Positions 1 to 15,000 of a stretch of DNA of 64,000 nucleotides are shown in pieces. The first letter of the stretch is position 1; every line of letters begins with the position of its first letter. Under the pieces are notes generated by a model. That model worked only from the letters and a program-made list of their open reading frames with translations. It was not told the origin of the DNA and searched no databases. Location: the NCBI RefSeq assembly GCF_900005765.1, contig NC_041688.1, forward strand, positions 1,025,341 to 1,089,340, in the 5' to 3' direction. The stretch is from Plasmodium relictum. Its lineage: Eukaryota; Apicomplexa; Aconoidasida; Haemosporida; Plasmodiidae. The position numbers and the translations under genes were made by a program.

Positions 1-66
1 TTTCAATTTTCTTACATTAATTTTATGTTGTATTTAACATTTTATCATTTTCTTTTTCTTTTTCAG

Positions 67-153
67 ATAAAATGGTATTTATCTATAGCTTCAATTGATC
101 CTCATAAAAAAGTTAGAAAAATGGTAGTGTTATGTAGGGCTAGATGGATGTAA
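67..153 (+). CDS. Last exon of an unidentified gene entering from the left edge
   Basis: A T-rich stretch ending in an AG acceptor (65-66) is followed by an open frame that starts IKWYLSIASIDPHKK and ends in RARWM before TAA at 151-153. Only this frame of the three stays open after the acceptor, so splicing must be in phase 0. The base composition is richer in G+C than the flanks, as expected for coding sequence. The product is not recognised; the tail is basic and about 28 residues long. The stop overlaps GATGTAAGC, which could also be a splice donor, but nothing coding is visible downstream before the convergent gene that ends at 593. The strand and terminal-exon status are inferences. Confidence 0.45.
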   Translation: MKWYLSIASIDPHKKVRKMVVLCRARWM

Positions 154-592
154 GCTTTTTTTTTTTTTTTCTATTTTTAATAAAAAATAAAAACATATTT
201 ATTATTTAAAAGCAAAAATTTTTATAAGTAATTAAGAAAAAAATTCATGAAATTCTTTTTTGACTCATTTATTTGTTCATGAATATTCTAAAAAAACTTC
301 ATATATATTTAATAAATTTGATTAAATATTAATGAAATAAGAATAAACAATAAAAAAAAAAACATAAATAACAAAAAAAGATAAAAATATTTTAAGTTAA
401 AAAAAAAAAAAAAAATTGAATAATTCTATATTAACAAAATTGTGAATCTTTTAAAAAAAAATTATTTTTGTTAAATTATTATATATATTAACATAAAAGT
501 TAATTACTGTTTAAACTATTCTAATAATATTTATTTATTGACACCTTAAGGAATTTTATATATATCTTTTTTTTGTTTATTTAAAGATAATT
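154..592. other. Convergent intergenic spacer
   Basis: Poly(A)/poly(T)-rich spacer between the + strand exon ending at 153 and the - strand gene ending at 593. It presumably holds both 3' UTRs. No open frame of coding composition and no RNA-like structure were seen. Confidence 0.6.
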
Positions 593-1836
593 CTAAAGTG
601 TAGTTGCAATAAATATAAGTAACAGAACTATGAATAAAAAGGGACCATATAATACGAAAAAGTATTTCCACCTAAATATATATAAAGAAAAATAAACAAA
701 TAAAAAATATAAACAAAAAATTAAGACAATAACAAATAGTATCCAAAGTAAAATATGATTAATTAAAATTTACATATCTGTTAATAAAAATTGTATAAAT
801 CTTACGAAACAAAGCGTCCATAAAATATTAAATTTAAAAATATTTTAAAAGGTGTCCTATGCATATAAAAAAAAAAATGAGATATGCCGTGTAGTTCTGT
901 GAATAAATAAATTAAAATCTAAATAGAACAAAATGAATATACATATTAAATCATTAAGAAACACTTACCAATCAGATTTCCCTTTATATTTTATATTATT
1001 TAAAACCATTGCTACATGATGATGGCAATTGTTTCTGAAAAAAAAAATGTTATTTTATATTTTTAATAACTTTATTGTTATAAAATACAATTAATGATCC
1101 ATTTTTCTTACAGGAATAAGTTGTGCTGATTATTTAAAAAAATCAATTATATATTAATTAAAAAAAAAAAAAAAAAGATATAAATTTTTATGTAAAAATA
1201 AGAAAAAAGAATTTTTATAAAAATTACGTTAAATATAATATTTTAGAGCATTAATACAACTATATATATAATTAAATTTTAGCTACCTTCCTCTTGGAGA
1301 AAACTTCATCTGCTTTATAAATAGCGTCATCATATATCTAATATATAAAAAATAAAATAATTAAATTGTTTCAAAGAAATATATTACTAAAAAAAAAAAA
1401 ATTTTCTTTTCTAATACCTTATCAGTAATTGCTAATGGCAATTTATTTTTATCAAGTTTCCAATATTTCATAGGATCGCTAAATTCCATATTGTCTATAA
1501 TTAAAAAAAGAAAAAAAGAAAAAAAAATTGACTGTAGAAGCATATGTTCAAATTTTATTTTTTTTATTTCTTATATAAACAATTACCAACAGAGATACTA
1601 TATGACCCTGAAAAGTCATGAACTAATCCTGATGAAGTACAAATTCCTAAAAATGAATAAAAAAAAATTTTTTTAAATAACTAATTCTTATCATTGAAAA
1701 TAAAAAGAAGATAATAATTACAAATATAATTTACCAACATGACCAACAATTGGAATAAACGTAGATACACATGGGAGATAAGCAAACACAACGCAATATG
1801 GGAACTATTTGTAAGAGAAAAGATAATAGTATAAAA

Positions 1837-1895
<59 letters not shown>

Positions 1896-1989
1896 AAATA
1901 AATATATTCTGTTTTAAAATATTTCTTTTTATAATTACTTTGTTGTCTTTTTTATTAATATCCATATCCTTCGTTAAATTATGTGACAT
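593..1989 (-). CDS. TMEM222/RTE1-family (DUF778) membrane protein, nine exons
   Basis: I assembled nine exons on the minus strand: 1939-1989, 1735-1804, 1587-1646, 1418-1494, 1287-1337, 1112-1125, 969-1034, 806-856 and 593-671. All have GT...AG borders and compatible phases, giving 172 residues. The product follows the TMEM222/DUF778 pattern throughout. FPYC is followed by VGHVGICTSSG, HDFSGSYSIS, DNMEFSDPMKYWKL, the family core NNCHHHVAMVLN, YGRFVS and a C-terminal hydrophobic helix ending IATTL. Family members are small membrane proteins; the plant relative RTE1 modulates an ethylene receptor and TMEM222 is poorly understood. The Cys-His core is the hallmark of the family. Human TMEM222 is slightly longer, mainly at the N terminus. 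The 14-nt sixth exon is needed to keep frame into the Cys-His core. The gene diverges from the giant gene at 3027. Family call is confident; function is unknown. Confidence 0.9.
1841..1892. repeat. (TA)n microsatellite in intron 1 of the TMEM222 homologue
   Basis: About 26 uninterrupted TA units between exons 1 and 2 of the minus-strand gene. It is typical simple sequence for this genome and probably length-polymorphic. Confidence 0.9.
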
Positions 1990-2943
1990 CTTGACTTTAT
2001 TAAAATAAATTTAAAATAAAAATACTATATAACAATATTTTTCAAACAAAAAAAAAAAAAAAACAATATAATAAAATATATATTTATCTGAATATAATTT
2101 AAAAAAAAAAATTATTTTAAAGTGATATCATTCTCTTTTATTTTCCCTTTATTATCTACATCATTTTGTTTTTGAACATCAGTTCTATTATTTTATTTTA
2201 TTTATTTTTTTTTTTCTTAATTACTTTTACTTACTAATTTATTTATTTATTATTATTATTATTTTTACAATATTTTCTAAAATTAATCCAAAATATAATG
2301 AAATTACAGAAGAATTCAAAAAACAAACTTATGTGCATATCCGAGCGAAAAATATATATTTTGGTACATACTTTTTTTTTTCCCCCTCAAATAATTTCTT
2401 TTAATTTTTTTTTCTAATTGTTTCAATATAAATTTCAAAAATTATCTCTTTTTATTTGTTGAAGAAAATTAAAATTTTCATATTTTCATAAAAACTTTAT
2501 CTTTCCATTTTTTTTAATTCTTAATAAGATACATTTTATAATAATTATTTATAGTTTTTATTAATTTTTTTTAAATTTTTTTAAATAATTTTATACTTTT
2601 CCTTTTTCTTTTTTTTTTTTTCTCTATTTTTTTATATCATATTTTTTTTTTTTTTTTGTTGTAAAGTTGTTCTAATAAAAATGTTAAAAATACCTTTTTT
2701 ATATCCCTTATTATATGTTTGAATACATATGTATTCACACTTTAAATGTTTACTCAATATTTTATCAATTGATATACAAAGAAAATTCATTTTTTCTTTA
2801 TTATATATTTTTATATGAATAAGAAATAACTTTTGTTCTTCTTATTATATATTTGAATATGTATGAAAATTAATTTTTTTATTTTATATTTAAATATATA
2901 AAAAGAATCATTCTTTTTCCTTATTAAAGTTATGTTTTAGCAT

Positions 2944-2974
<31 letters not shown>

Positions 2975-3026
2975 GATATACTTTTACCTTTTATTATATG
3001 TATAAATATTATTATGCCTCAATAAA
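1990..3026. other. Divergent intergenic region, probable bidirectional promoter
   Basis: About 1 kb of very A+T-rich DNA between the minus-strand TMEM222 homologue and the plus-strand giant gene. It holds long T tracts around 2560-2660 and an (AT)n run near 2945-2971 just ahead of the giant gene start. No open frame or recognised motif was found. A promoter role is inferred only from the divergent arrangement. Confidence 0.5.
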
Positions 3027-6000
3027 ATGGAAAATAGCATAAGTGAAAGCAGTAGTTCTTCCAATGATATTATGCTATATAATGTTTTGTATGCAGGAGG
3101 GGAAAAAAGTCAGAAAACTTTAATTGAAATGAAGGAGGTACAAGAAGAAAATAGCATGGTTATGAATAATGAGATAAAAGAATATGAAGTGGTGAATGAT
3201 TTAGTTCATGAAAAAATAGAATCTCTACCAGAAGTTACAGAAAATTTAAGTGATTCTATAAATAATATTTTAAATATTGATAAAAACGTTTCAATATTGA
3301 AAAATAACAAATCAGAAGATAATAATAATGTAAATGATAGTAATAATTATAATAGTAAATATGAAGATACTCAGCATAATAATAGTGATTATAAAAACAG
3401 CGCAGATTATAATAAATTTACTAATGATAATAATTCTTTGAATTTTAATAAGAATAGAGATGATAATCATAATATTAATAGCGATATAGGCACCAATAAT
3501 AAAAGTAACATTTGTAATATTATTAATACTAATGAAAACGTGAATAATATTGAAAATAATGAATTACTATCTCTAAATAAATATACAAGTGAATGTATAG
3601 ATAATTCTCTAACTAATTCAACTAAAATAAAAGGCATATTAAGTAACAGTGCTAAAGATGAAGTTAATTTTTATAAAAATATTTCTTTAAATAGTTTATA
3701 TAATATAAATTCTTCGAAAATTAATATATCTTTATTAAAATCTAAAATTGAAAAACAAAGATTAGCTTTGTCAGACATGAATCAATATATTGTAACTGAA
3801 AAATTAAACAATGATAATACTAATTTAAGAAATCTTTCTTATAGTGAAGGTACTATATTAAAAAATCATGATAATTATTTATATAACAAATTATATGAAG
3901 AAGACAAAAAATATTCTAAAAATAAATCATTTTTAGAAAAAAAATTAGTGGTTCATTCATATCAAAATGAAAAATATAAGTATTTGTATACTGAAAAAAA
4001 TGAAAATTTTGATAATAAAAAAAAAGACCCTCATAATATATTAAGTAGGGATATAGAACAAGATATAAATTATGATAAAAACAAGTTATCAGACGATTTG
4101 TTTTTAAAACTTTCTAATAATAACTATAAAAGCATAATTATCAATGAGGAAACTAATGAAAATGCTTCTTTTTCTAACAATAATAATATAAATACGAATA
4201 TTTTACCATTGAACATATCCCAAGAAAAAAAAGAAGATAATAAATTAAAAGAGTTAGCTGGTTATTCTGAAGTGATTGATTTACTAAATGATTTAGAATC
4301 ATCTACTAAATCATTAAAGCATAAGTTTCTAATTGATAGTGAAAATTTTAATGAATTAAAGAACGGAATAAGTATAAATGAATATAATATAATTAATAAT
4401 AAAAATAAGGTATATAATGAAATAAATAAAGTAGATGAAGAATATGCAAATCATAAAAATGTGACTAAAAAGGAATTTTGTGAAAATTCAGAATCCAACA
4501 TTGAAAATGATAAAAATAAAGAACTAAAAGAAAATATATATTATTCGTCAAATTATATAACTCATGCATTAGTTTCTGATTCAGAAAGTAAAGAATCTAA
4601 AGGACTAAGTAATGAACACAGTTACAAAAATGATATATTATTAGAAAAACATATTTGCGATATGTTAAATAATAATTATTTGGAATACATAAATTTCAAA
4701 GAAACTAAAAAATATTCAAATATTGTAAAAAATTTTAGGGATACAACAGAAATTACATTGAGATTTTCAAAAATAGATATAGGAAAAAATTTTCAAGATA
4801 AATTAGAAAGTTACGAAAAATTTTACATATGTTATTGTATACCTGTAATAAGTAAAATACAACTTAATAATAATGATATTTTTAAACAAAGATCTAGAAG
4901 TTTAAATTCAAGCTATCTAAATAAAAATAAATCATTAGCTAATTTTTCCTTAAGAAATAAAACAACTATCAGCAAAATGGAATTTAATGATAAAGGCATA
5001 ATAAATAAAAACAGGAAAATGTTAACAAAAAAAGTTTTTGAAAATAAGTACAAAAATAAAAATATTAGTAAATATAGAAATTTAACAGAAAGAAAAAAAA
5101 CCAGCGATATAGTCAAGGAGAATATTATTTATGATAGTTTTTCAGTTGAAAGTAAATACATTAATAAAAATTATGTTGAGTTTTTAGAAGATGTTTATCA
5201 TAAAGTACATAATAGTATTTTGAATAAAAATACAAATATTTCTTTTTTACTATGTGCAAATTTAAATAAGAAAAAAAGGAAAAAAATTGATGATTCTGTT
5301 TCATGCATATTACAACAAAAAAACTTAAATATCTTGAAATTATTAAATCTTCCATTTGTTGTACCAAAGAATTCCGAAGTAATAGGATTTTCTGAAATTC
5401 CTTTTATTCCAACCGCAAATTTAAAAATACCAATAAAAGAGCTAATTATACCTAATAATTGCTTCACTGATTTTATTAAAGGTCCCTATGTGTTATTTTA
5501 TTTGCATTTGGGTATATTTGAAAAAACTATTAAAAAAGAAAATGAAATAGAAATTGTGAATAAGAAGGAGGAATCAGGTAAGAGCTTATTATATAACAAA
5601 GAAGACGATATAAATATAAAGAGACACGTAAATTCCAAATATGATTGTGATATAAATCATACAGAGAAAATAGGTATTAATGATATAGAAAAAAACGGTG
5701 AGAATAGGGATTTAATTGAAAAGCATGAATTAAAAATAACTAGTGATGATAAAATAAATTATTTAGATGAAAAAGATCAGAATTTAGGTAATTCTGAAAT
5801 TTATTATTTAAAAGAAAAAGAATCTAATATAAAACTAAATGATGATATAAATGAAACCAAAGGATTATCTGATTCGCTAAAAAAAGCAGAAATTATCAAT
5901 AATAATTTAAAAGATGAAAAAATAGATAACGTAGGATTTAATGAAATACATAAATCAATAACAGATAATAATGAAGTAGAAGAATCAAAAAAAAATAAAA

Positions 6001-9000
6001 AAGAAAATGACATAAAAAAATTGACAGAAAATAATTTTGAAAGTGATTATGAAGAAGAATTAGCAAAAGGTTTTGATGAATCTAAAAAATACAAAAAAGA
6101 TATAAAAAATGAAAGTTGTAGTAGTTATATAAAAGACAAAATTCAAATAATAACAGATGAAAATGATAAAAACGAAGTATTATACATATATATAGATAAA
6201 ATTGTAAATTTATCTAAAAAAACCTTTGCAAATTTGTTAATATGTGTAAGATTTTGTAAAGATGAAAAATACACATATAGCAATTTTAATTTAAAAGATG
6301 AAAAAATGTTAGATATACTATTAAATTCTAATAAAAAATTATGTGATATGCAAGAAATGTTTATAGAAGTGTGGAATTATGAAGGAGGTAAGGAGGAAGA
6401 TTGCATTGGAATTTTAAAAATAAATGCTAAGGAGATTAATGAAAATAAAAACATTATGTATTTAGAAAAATATTTTGAATTAACATTTAGATTTTATGAA
6501 GATATTAATTTTATGTTTAGAATTATTTTAATTAGAGGATCAAAGAATATGTATGAAAATATTAAGGAATTTTGTAAAGAATACATTGAAAATAATGAAA
6601 CGGATGTAAGAAAGTTTCTATTAAACGAAGACACTAAAACAAATTCTCGGTTTAATTCAACTATTTTTGAAGATAAATTAAATAAGTCCAGTTCTTTTTT
6701 ATCAATTAATGAGCAGTATTTTATATATGATTCAGCTAATATATATGATAACGAATATTATATATATGAGATACAAAGGGAAATATTAAAAAAAGACATA
6801 CGAAGTAGCACAATAGTTAATAATATAGTAAATAAAGAAAAATACAAAATAAATATAAAAAATAATAATAATAGAATATATAATGAACTAAATGGAAAAT
6901 TTAAGAATTCAATTAATAAAAATAATGAAAATAATAAATTTTCCAATAGTTGTGATATTATGATTCATAGTGGTGATACAAATGATCAATATATAGAATT
7001 ATTGAAAGGTATCAATGGAGAAATAATAAAGAATGAAAATAAAATAATGTATGTAGAAATAGAATCTATTAAAGAAGAATTATTGATATGTGGTATGAAC
7101 GAGCATACTGTGAAACTATTAATTTCTGATTTAAAAAATAATTCCATAAAAAATAAGTATGTTTTAAAAAGCTATTTTGAAGAATATATAGATAAGATAT
7201 ACAATAAATGGGACAATTTATCGAATAAATTATTTATAAAGAATAAAAAGAATATGCTTATAAATGACATATGTGAATACTTAGATAATTTATATTTAGA
7301 TGATGATAATTATTTAAATAAAGAAGACTTTTTTTTATTTTTTCAAGATGTAGGAATAGTTTTCGTTGATTCTACTGTATTTGATGAGTTATGTTTATTG
7401 TTTTATGATCAGAAAAAAGAAAAAATTCATTTTTCTCTATTCGCTTCTCTGATAATAAAAAAGGGAGTTGAGGAATTAAAGAACATGGTATATGGATATG
7501 ATGTTTTGTTAAAATTTTTTGAATTCTTATATATTAATAATATAACTATAGAGTATTTAGAGAACGAACTGTTTAAGATTATTTTACAAAGAAAAAATTA
7601 TTACTCTGAAAAAATTAGACAAAATATATCTACTGATATTTTGATTAATTCAAACATTGATTGTAAGAAACCAAATGAAAATTTAAAATTTTTTTTAAAA
7701 GAAGAAGATAATATCTGTTCTTGTACGTCATTAATTTTTTTGCATTCTATTCAATTTATTTTAAAAAAATTTAATAATAGTGACTTTACGGCTTATGATT
7801 TATTTTTTTTAGTTAAATATATTATACAAAATCAGTACAATTACGTAGATTCGGAAATGTATGTATTTGTTAATGTAATAAAAGGAATAGAAACTGTGAA
7901 CATCACATTTTTTTTATGTTTATATTACATATATATGAATCAGAATAACAATAACAATAATAATCATATAAGCAGTAATAATAATAGAGTAAGTGTAGAA
8001 AAGTTTGAGAATGAAAAAAAAAATTCATTTAATAGTAGAGTCTTTAGTAATGATGACAAAAATGAAAATAATAGTATAAATGAAAATACATTTACAAATA
8101 AAAATTCAATTCATAAAGATGATAAAAACATATACTGCAATAATAATTTATATAAATCCAAAAAAAAGAAAAAAAAAGAAAATGAAATAAATCGAGTTTT
8201 ACATAATTCAGAAAATGATAAAGAAATGGATTTTTCAATTCAAAAAAATTTCCATAATAGTATTTCACATTTATCTGATGATTCTTTATATAGTATAGAA
8301 AAAAATAAGATTACATATAGCACAATAAATAATGATAAAGAAAATTATAAGTATAGAAAAAATTTTGAAAAAAACAAAGAGGGTAGTTCTAATTTTTATA
8401 ATTTGAATAGGCCAAATAAAGACAATTCAAAATTCTCAAAAAAAAAGGAAAAATTAACCATATCTATGTTAAAAAACAATGAATGTGACAACAAATCTTG
8501 TATAACTGATTCAAATGACGATAGTCTTCTTCAACTAGAGCATTCTGTTAATGAAGAAAATGGATTAGTAAAATCAGGAAATATATATAAAAATGAAAAA
8601 AAAAATAAAAATAATTATAATATCATTAGTAATAATTTTAATGAAAGCAATAATGAATGTATTTCTATTGACAAGAAGGATAATCATTATGAGATTGAGA
8701 GTTCTATGAATAATAGCATCAGTAGTTGTATAAATGATAAAGAATATGAAAATAACATAAATTATAGTAATAAAAAAAATGTATCGGATATATCCTCAAA
8801 AAGCAATAAAAATAAAAACTTAAATTATGAAACCAACGTGATATCTGCGTATAATTCAAATAATAAAAAAAGAATATTAATATACAGAAAGGATATAAAA
8901 AAGGCAGTAAAAAATTCATTAGTAATTTTATATAACAGAATTGTAAGTGGTTTAATTAATATTGAATATATATCAGAGTGCTTATATAATTATTACAAAG

Positions 9001-12000
9001 TTAAGAATATGTTTGGAAGTAAAAATAAAAAGGAAATAAAAAAAAAAAAAACAGGACTTTTAAGGTTATTCGATCGTATTGGTTTATATACATCTCACAA
9101 CATTGCAAAGAGTATTTTAAAATGGTATAAAAATGAAATATATATGAACAACAAAGAAAATAAAAATTCATATTTATCCATAAATTGTTTTAGCAGTTTT
9201 AATATTATTGAAAAAAGAAAAATTTTAAATAATACAATTAATTATCACATAAATAATATTAATAGAATCATTAATAAATACTCATTAAATGAAGAAATCA
9301 GTGGAAATATGTTTTCAGGAAGTGTACTAGAACACTTTTTTATTTTGTTAAAGGAAAGAAATATAAATATTAACACTTTTTCAAAAAAAAATATATTTAC
9401 ATATGATGATTTCTATGTAGAAATAGAGAATCTGAATATAAATTTTTCAAAAAATTACATGCGTCTTCTATTTAGTAACTTACTAACATATGATCTAACT
9501 TCATTTAACAGTTTAAATAACAAATTAATTTTTTTTGATTCTTTAGAATCATATTGGTTAAATTGGAATAAATTAAATTTTGAGTTTTTTAGTTCCAAAA
9601 TGGAAATAAATAATAATACTGAAAATATATTAAACAGAATAAAAGATAAAAGAAGAAAACTAGCAACTTATAATAAGGAATACGAGAAAAATAGTATAAA
9701 TAAAATAAACTATTTTTCTTATAATGATTTACTAGTTTTAGATAATAAGCATAGCACTATAAATAAGTGGAGATCAAATAGCGTAAAAAACATAAAATGT
9801 TACAACTTTTTCTTATTACCTTTATATAGCCTTTTTTTTTATTTTTCTGAGGAAGAATTATTAGAAGGAGGAAAGTTAATAAAGTACTTTTTTTTGAATA
9901 TATTCAATTACGAAATTAATTCTTTGAATATAAATGATTATATAAATAAATACTATTCTTTCTATGATTTTTTACAAATATCTAAGGATATGATATTTTA
10001 TGAGTATGATCATAATGATAACGATTTATTTAGAGAAGATTTTTTAAAATTAATTATATTAATAAATAATGTTTACTTAAAAAAAAAATTTGACACAACA
10101 TTTAAACTTCAAAATTTTATTCAAAAAAAAACACATTTATTCTCAAAAAATTTTAAAAATAACTTCAATATTATAACTAGAGATATTATAAGCTTTGAAA
10201 AAGACATAGTAAATATTTCAAAATCTATTTATGATATATATCAATCCATTGAAACAAGAAATAACATTATTTTAAATGAAGAAGCAAATATAATAAATAA
10301 AGATGAGTTAATTTTAAATTTTTTTAGAAAAAATAGATATATTATAAAATATATTCGTGAATATTTTTATTTATATGTATTTTTAAACAAAATAATGAAT
10401 AATAAAAACTCGAATTTATGTTTTTATGAAAAGGAAAGTATTATATATCAAAAAAAATTGAAAGAATATCATCTACAAAAAATGAGGAATATACAAGATA
10501 AATTCGATAATTTAGAAAATAAACATATGTATGTAGGCTTTCAGAGTAATTGGAGAAATAAATTAAATTATTTTCCATTTTTATACCAAGAGGTGCATAT
10601 ATGTTCTAAAGAGAAAAAATATAGTAGCAAAGAATATATTCATTTTGTATATCCTTATTTATTACTTTTATGTGATTTTCTTAAAAGAATTATTCATATT
10701 TATAAACACGAATATGAACGTTGTATAAATAAATTATTTAATTTAGATTATCAAAAAATAAGTAATAGAACTTTTTTTTTATATAATGTAGAAAATATTA
10801 TGGCAAGATCAGGAAGTTTCGATTCAAAAGAATGGAATAAAATATATAGCTTTTTTGAAATATTTGATATTAAAATGAGTAATTTTTTTTTAAGCCTATG
10901 GAGAATATTAAAGGATAACAATTATATATTATCAAATAAAAATGAAAGCATTATTTTTAATGATAAAAGTAGTATATGGAATCTTATAAGCAATGAAGGC
11001 ACTGAGAAAAGAAAAATGTTCTTAAGAACGGAAGATCGCAAAGAAATTTTTATCAAAAATTTTAAGTATTATATAGCTTTTGATAAAGTGATATTATATG
11101 ATTTAAATGAATTTAACCAAAAATATATGCATAGTTATATTATTAATGATAATATATTTATAAGTTATATGTCCTGTTTGTATATGAGAATATTATTCAA
11201 TGAATGTATATCAACAGGTTTAAATATAAACAGATTATTCCAAAACATGAAAACCAAAAGTTCATTTGTAAATGTATTATCTAAAAATTTTAGTCATATA
11301 TTTTCTCATTTGGATATAGATTTATTTGTAAAAAAGTATTCTTTTCTAGTGGATATGCCATCTCTGCATTTAAGTTCTTATCAGAACTTTATATCTTCCA
11401 GTAATTTTATCAAAGATTTATACAAGCAGGGTGATTTTTATAATGATTATTTGAGAAATAAATTGTTTCATTTTTTCTTAAATAATCAAAATATTTTTAT
11501 GAAAAATTATGAAAAAGTGGAGAATCATCATTTAATATCATGTGATAACTTGAAGAGTATATTATCTGAAAATGGGATATTTTTATCTTGGGCTGAGTTA
11601 TATGACTTTTTTCAACCTCTTAATAAATTTTGTGTTATTTATGATTACAAAAAATATCAGTTCAATAAAGCAGGGAAACCAACACCATATATATTAAAAG
11701 CTTATATAAATTTTTCAAATTTAATTATGATTGTGGAAAAAAAATATAAAAGTAATATGCAAAAAGGAAATGATAATGAAACACAAGATGTATATAAAAA
11801 TGAGATTCAAAATGAATATAAAAATGAAATACGAAATAAATATAATAATGATAATAATATACAATTCGAGTATAATAACAAAATTCAGAAAAAAATTTCG
11901 GACATTAAAAAGGCGGTAAGTAAAAACACATGGAATATGAGTTCAACTAATAATAATAATATAATTAAAGAAAAAAAAAAATATATAAACGAAGAATTAA

Positions 12001-15000
12001 ATGAAATAAAATATACTAAAACAAACAAAGATATATATAAAAAAGACAGTGAAAATATAGATGAAAGTTACAGTAAATACAATAATTTACTTATGCTATC
12101 TCGTAATAAAAAAAAAAGAGAGATTATATTAAGAAATAATGAAATGAGTATTAATAAAGAAAAAGTTACAAAATTAAAAAAAAGTATATGCACGGAAAAT
12201 TGTATTGATCATTCTAATAAAAAGGAAGAAAAGAAGAATATTATTTCTCGTAATTTTAGTAAGTTTTCAAATGTGAATTGCAAATTATATAAAACATCTA
12301 ATGGTCTATATTATAATTTTAGCTTTAACAATTTAATTTTAGAAAATATACTATTTTTTTTATTTTTAAAAATGAGTAATCTAATGATAAAACAAAAATT
12401 AAAATATAAGCAGATATATTTTGGTATAAAAAATATAAGAGAACAACATATTAAAAAAAAAGAAATTGAAAATGCATGTTATTTCTTATTAAATATAGAA
12501 AAAAAAGAATTAAATAATATTATACCAGATGATTTTATTTTATATGAAAAAGACTTAAAAAATGGAATATATCTAAATATTTTTATTTTAAAGAAGGAAT
12601 TACAAAACATGTTTACTAAATTCAACTCTCCTGTTATTTCGATATTTGATTTCATTAATTTCTTCGAAAAAAAAATGGAACAAATAAAATTTTCTAATTA
12701 TATGTTTACTTACAATTTTGCTTATGAATGGATTAATTATATGAATATAAAAGATGAATACATAAATAAAGAAAGTTGTAGGAATCTATTAAACATATTT
12801 TATTTAGAGAATTTTGATCAAGATGACAATTATAAGGAAAATGAAATAATAAAGGAGAAATTCAAAATAAAGAATGAATTTTATGAGGAAAATGAATTAC
12901 ATAAAGAAATATTTAAAAATAGCAATGCAATAAATGAAAATGAAGTTGCTCAATGTAACAATATAAGAAATAGAGTTGAAAATTCAAATTCTGAAAAAAA
13001 TACTAAAGAGAATAATTCAAATAATGAATTAATAACTAATGAACAGAAAGAGCAGAAGGAAGATAAATTATATAATATAATTTTCAAAGAGAAGATGATA
13101 AAAATATTTGAAAAACATATAAAAGGAAAATGGAAGAAAATATTATTACCTATATTTGACTTAAAAACATTCTATTTACATGATATTAAGATATTACTAG
13201 AAGAATTTACTGGTATAAAAAAGCTACTTTGGAAAACAAAAGAAAATAATCAAAATAGAAATGATGAGAAAGAAGAAGGGAAGTTTTCCTTAAGTTATTT
13301 TAGCTGCTTTGGAGCAAATGAAATTTTAATTGATGATATATTAAATAGTGAAAGACAAGATTTGAAAAGTGATAATAATAAATTTAGTGATACAGTACAT
13401 GTCAATTATGTATTTGAACATAAATTTTCTACAATTAAAGAAAAGGATTTAATTTCTTTATTTGAAAAAAACAAGGAAATATTAAACTTAAAATTGTATT
13501 ATAATCAGAAAAAAATAGCTGAAGCTAACTTACATATCCTAGAATTTTTTTCGGTTATAAAGAGTAAAGAAAAGAAAGATCATAAAATTTTATGTTTCGT
13601 TTCATCAGATGATGAATATAGAGAAATATTATTTTTAGATATAGATATTTATTATGAAAGAGAAAAACTATTCTCAAATATTCCTGTTTTTGAAACAACA
13701 TACAAAAAAGTTAACGAAAATTCTAAGATAGAAAGTTATGATTCAAATAAGAATAATATAAAAATTTCAAATTTAAATAATATCATCAAAGAAAAATTAA
13801 ATCATAATACAAAAGAAAAATCTCTGATAATGAAAAATGTTGAAAAACAAAGTTTTAAAAATGTTTCATGTAGCAATGATAATTATGTTAATAAAGATGA
13901 TAATAATAGTAAATCAATATATGGGAATGAAAGATGGAAAGAAAATATTTCTATTTCAGAGTATGCATTAGAAAAAAAGGAAATTATACCAAAGAAAAAT
14001 AAAAATGATGACTACATTTTAGTAGAAGATGAATTTTTTGTAAATAATAAAAAATGTAATGAAAAATATAATGATGAAAATATCAATTCATTAGTTTCAA
14101 TGCATGGATGTGAATATAACAATAAAATAAATGATGATGCAGAAGAATCATTCGTTCCTAGTAGTTGTAAGGTGGAAAGTAAGTATTATTTAAAAGATGA
14201 AAAAAGAAATAATAAACATGAATTAGAGATTAAAAGTGTCATTTCCAATGAAAAAAAAAGAGAAGATAATAAAGATAGCAACTTTGTCAGTTATGTTAAT
14301 TTAACAGTTGATCGTATAATTTTACCATTTTATTTATTAAAGGATTTAAATAATAAATTTAGTGAAGTGAAAAAAACAGACAAATCAGAAGAAGAAATAT
14401 TCATAGCATTCTACATCGAAATATATCAAAAGATTGACGATGAGGAAAAAGAAAAGTACGAATTATTATCTTCCTCCGTTCCTCGAATAGTTAATCATAA
14501 CGATTTTGTTTCTAACGATAATCTCCATAAAAATGATATTTCTTCTATTTCATATGCCAATTACAATATTAAGAATAGAAATAATTCATGTAAAAATGAT
14601 ACACTAAAAAAAAATGATGAAGATAATGGTAATAATGATGAAAGTAAAAAAGATATTATTAATATTGATAAAGACCAAAAGAGCAGTGAATGTAACAATG
14701 TCAATGACAAAACTAATAAAGAGGAAGTAAAAATCACACTTGAGAAATCCAAAAACAATATAAATAATTTAGATATTAATAATGAAAAAAATGTGAATAA
14801 TAAAGAATCAATAAATAAATCGTTAAAAATTAGAAATAATAAAAACAAAGAAAAAAAATTAAAACTGTTTGATAAATATTTAAATATATACAACTTAAAA
14901 ATAAAGCATAATGAAGTTATCAAAAGCAAAAATTTATATGTAGAAGGTAAAATAATTATTAGAGCATTAATTTCATTGAATTATAATTCAGAAGATTTAA

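Noticed and set aside
14561-14929. 122-codon minus-strand open frame within the giant gene
   Set aside because: Antisense shadow of an Asn/Lys/Asp-rich coding stretch (reads as Ser/Leu/Phe).
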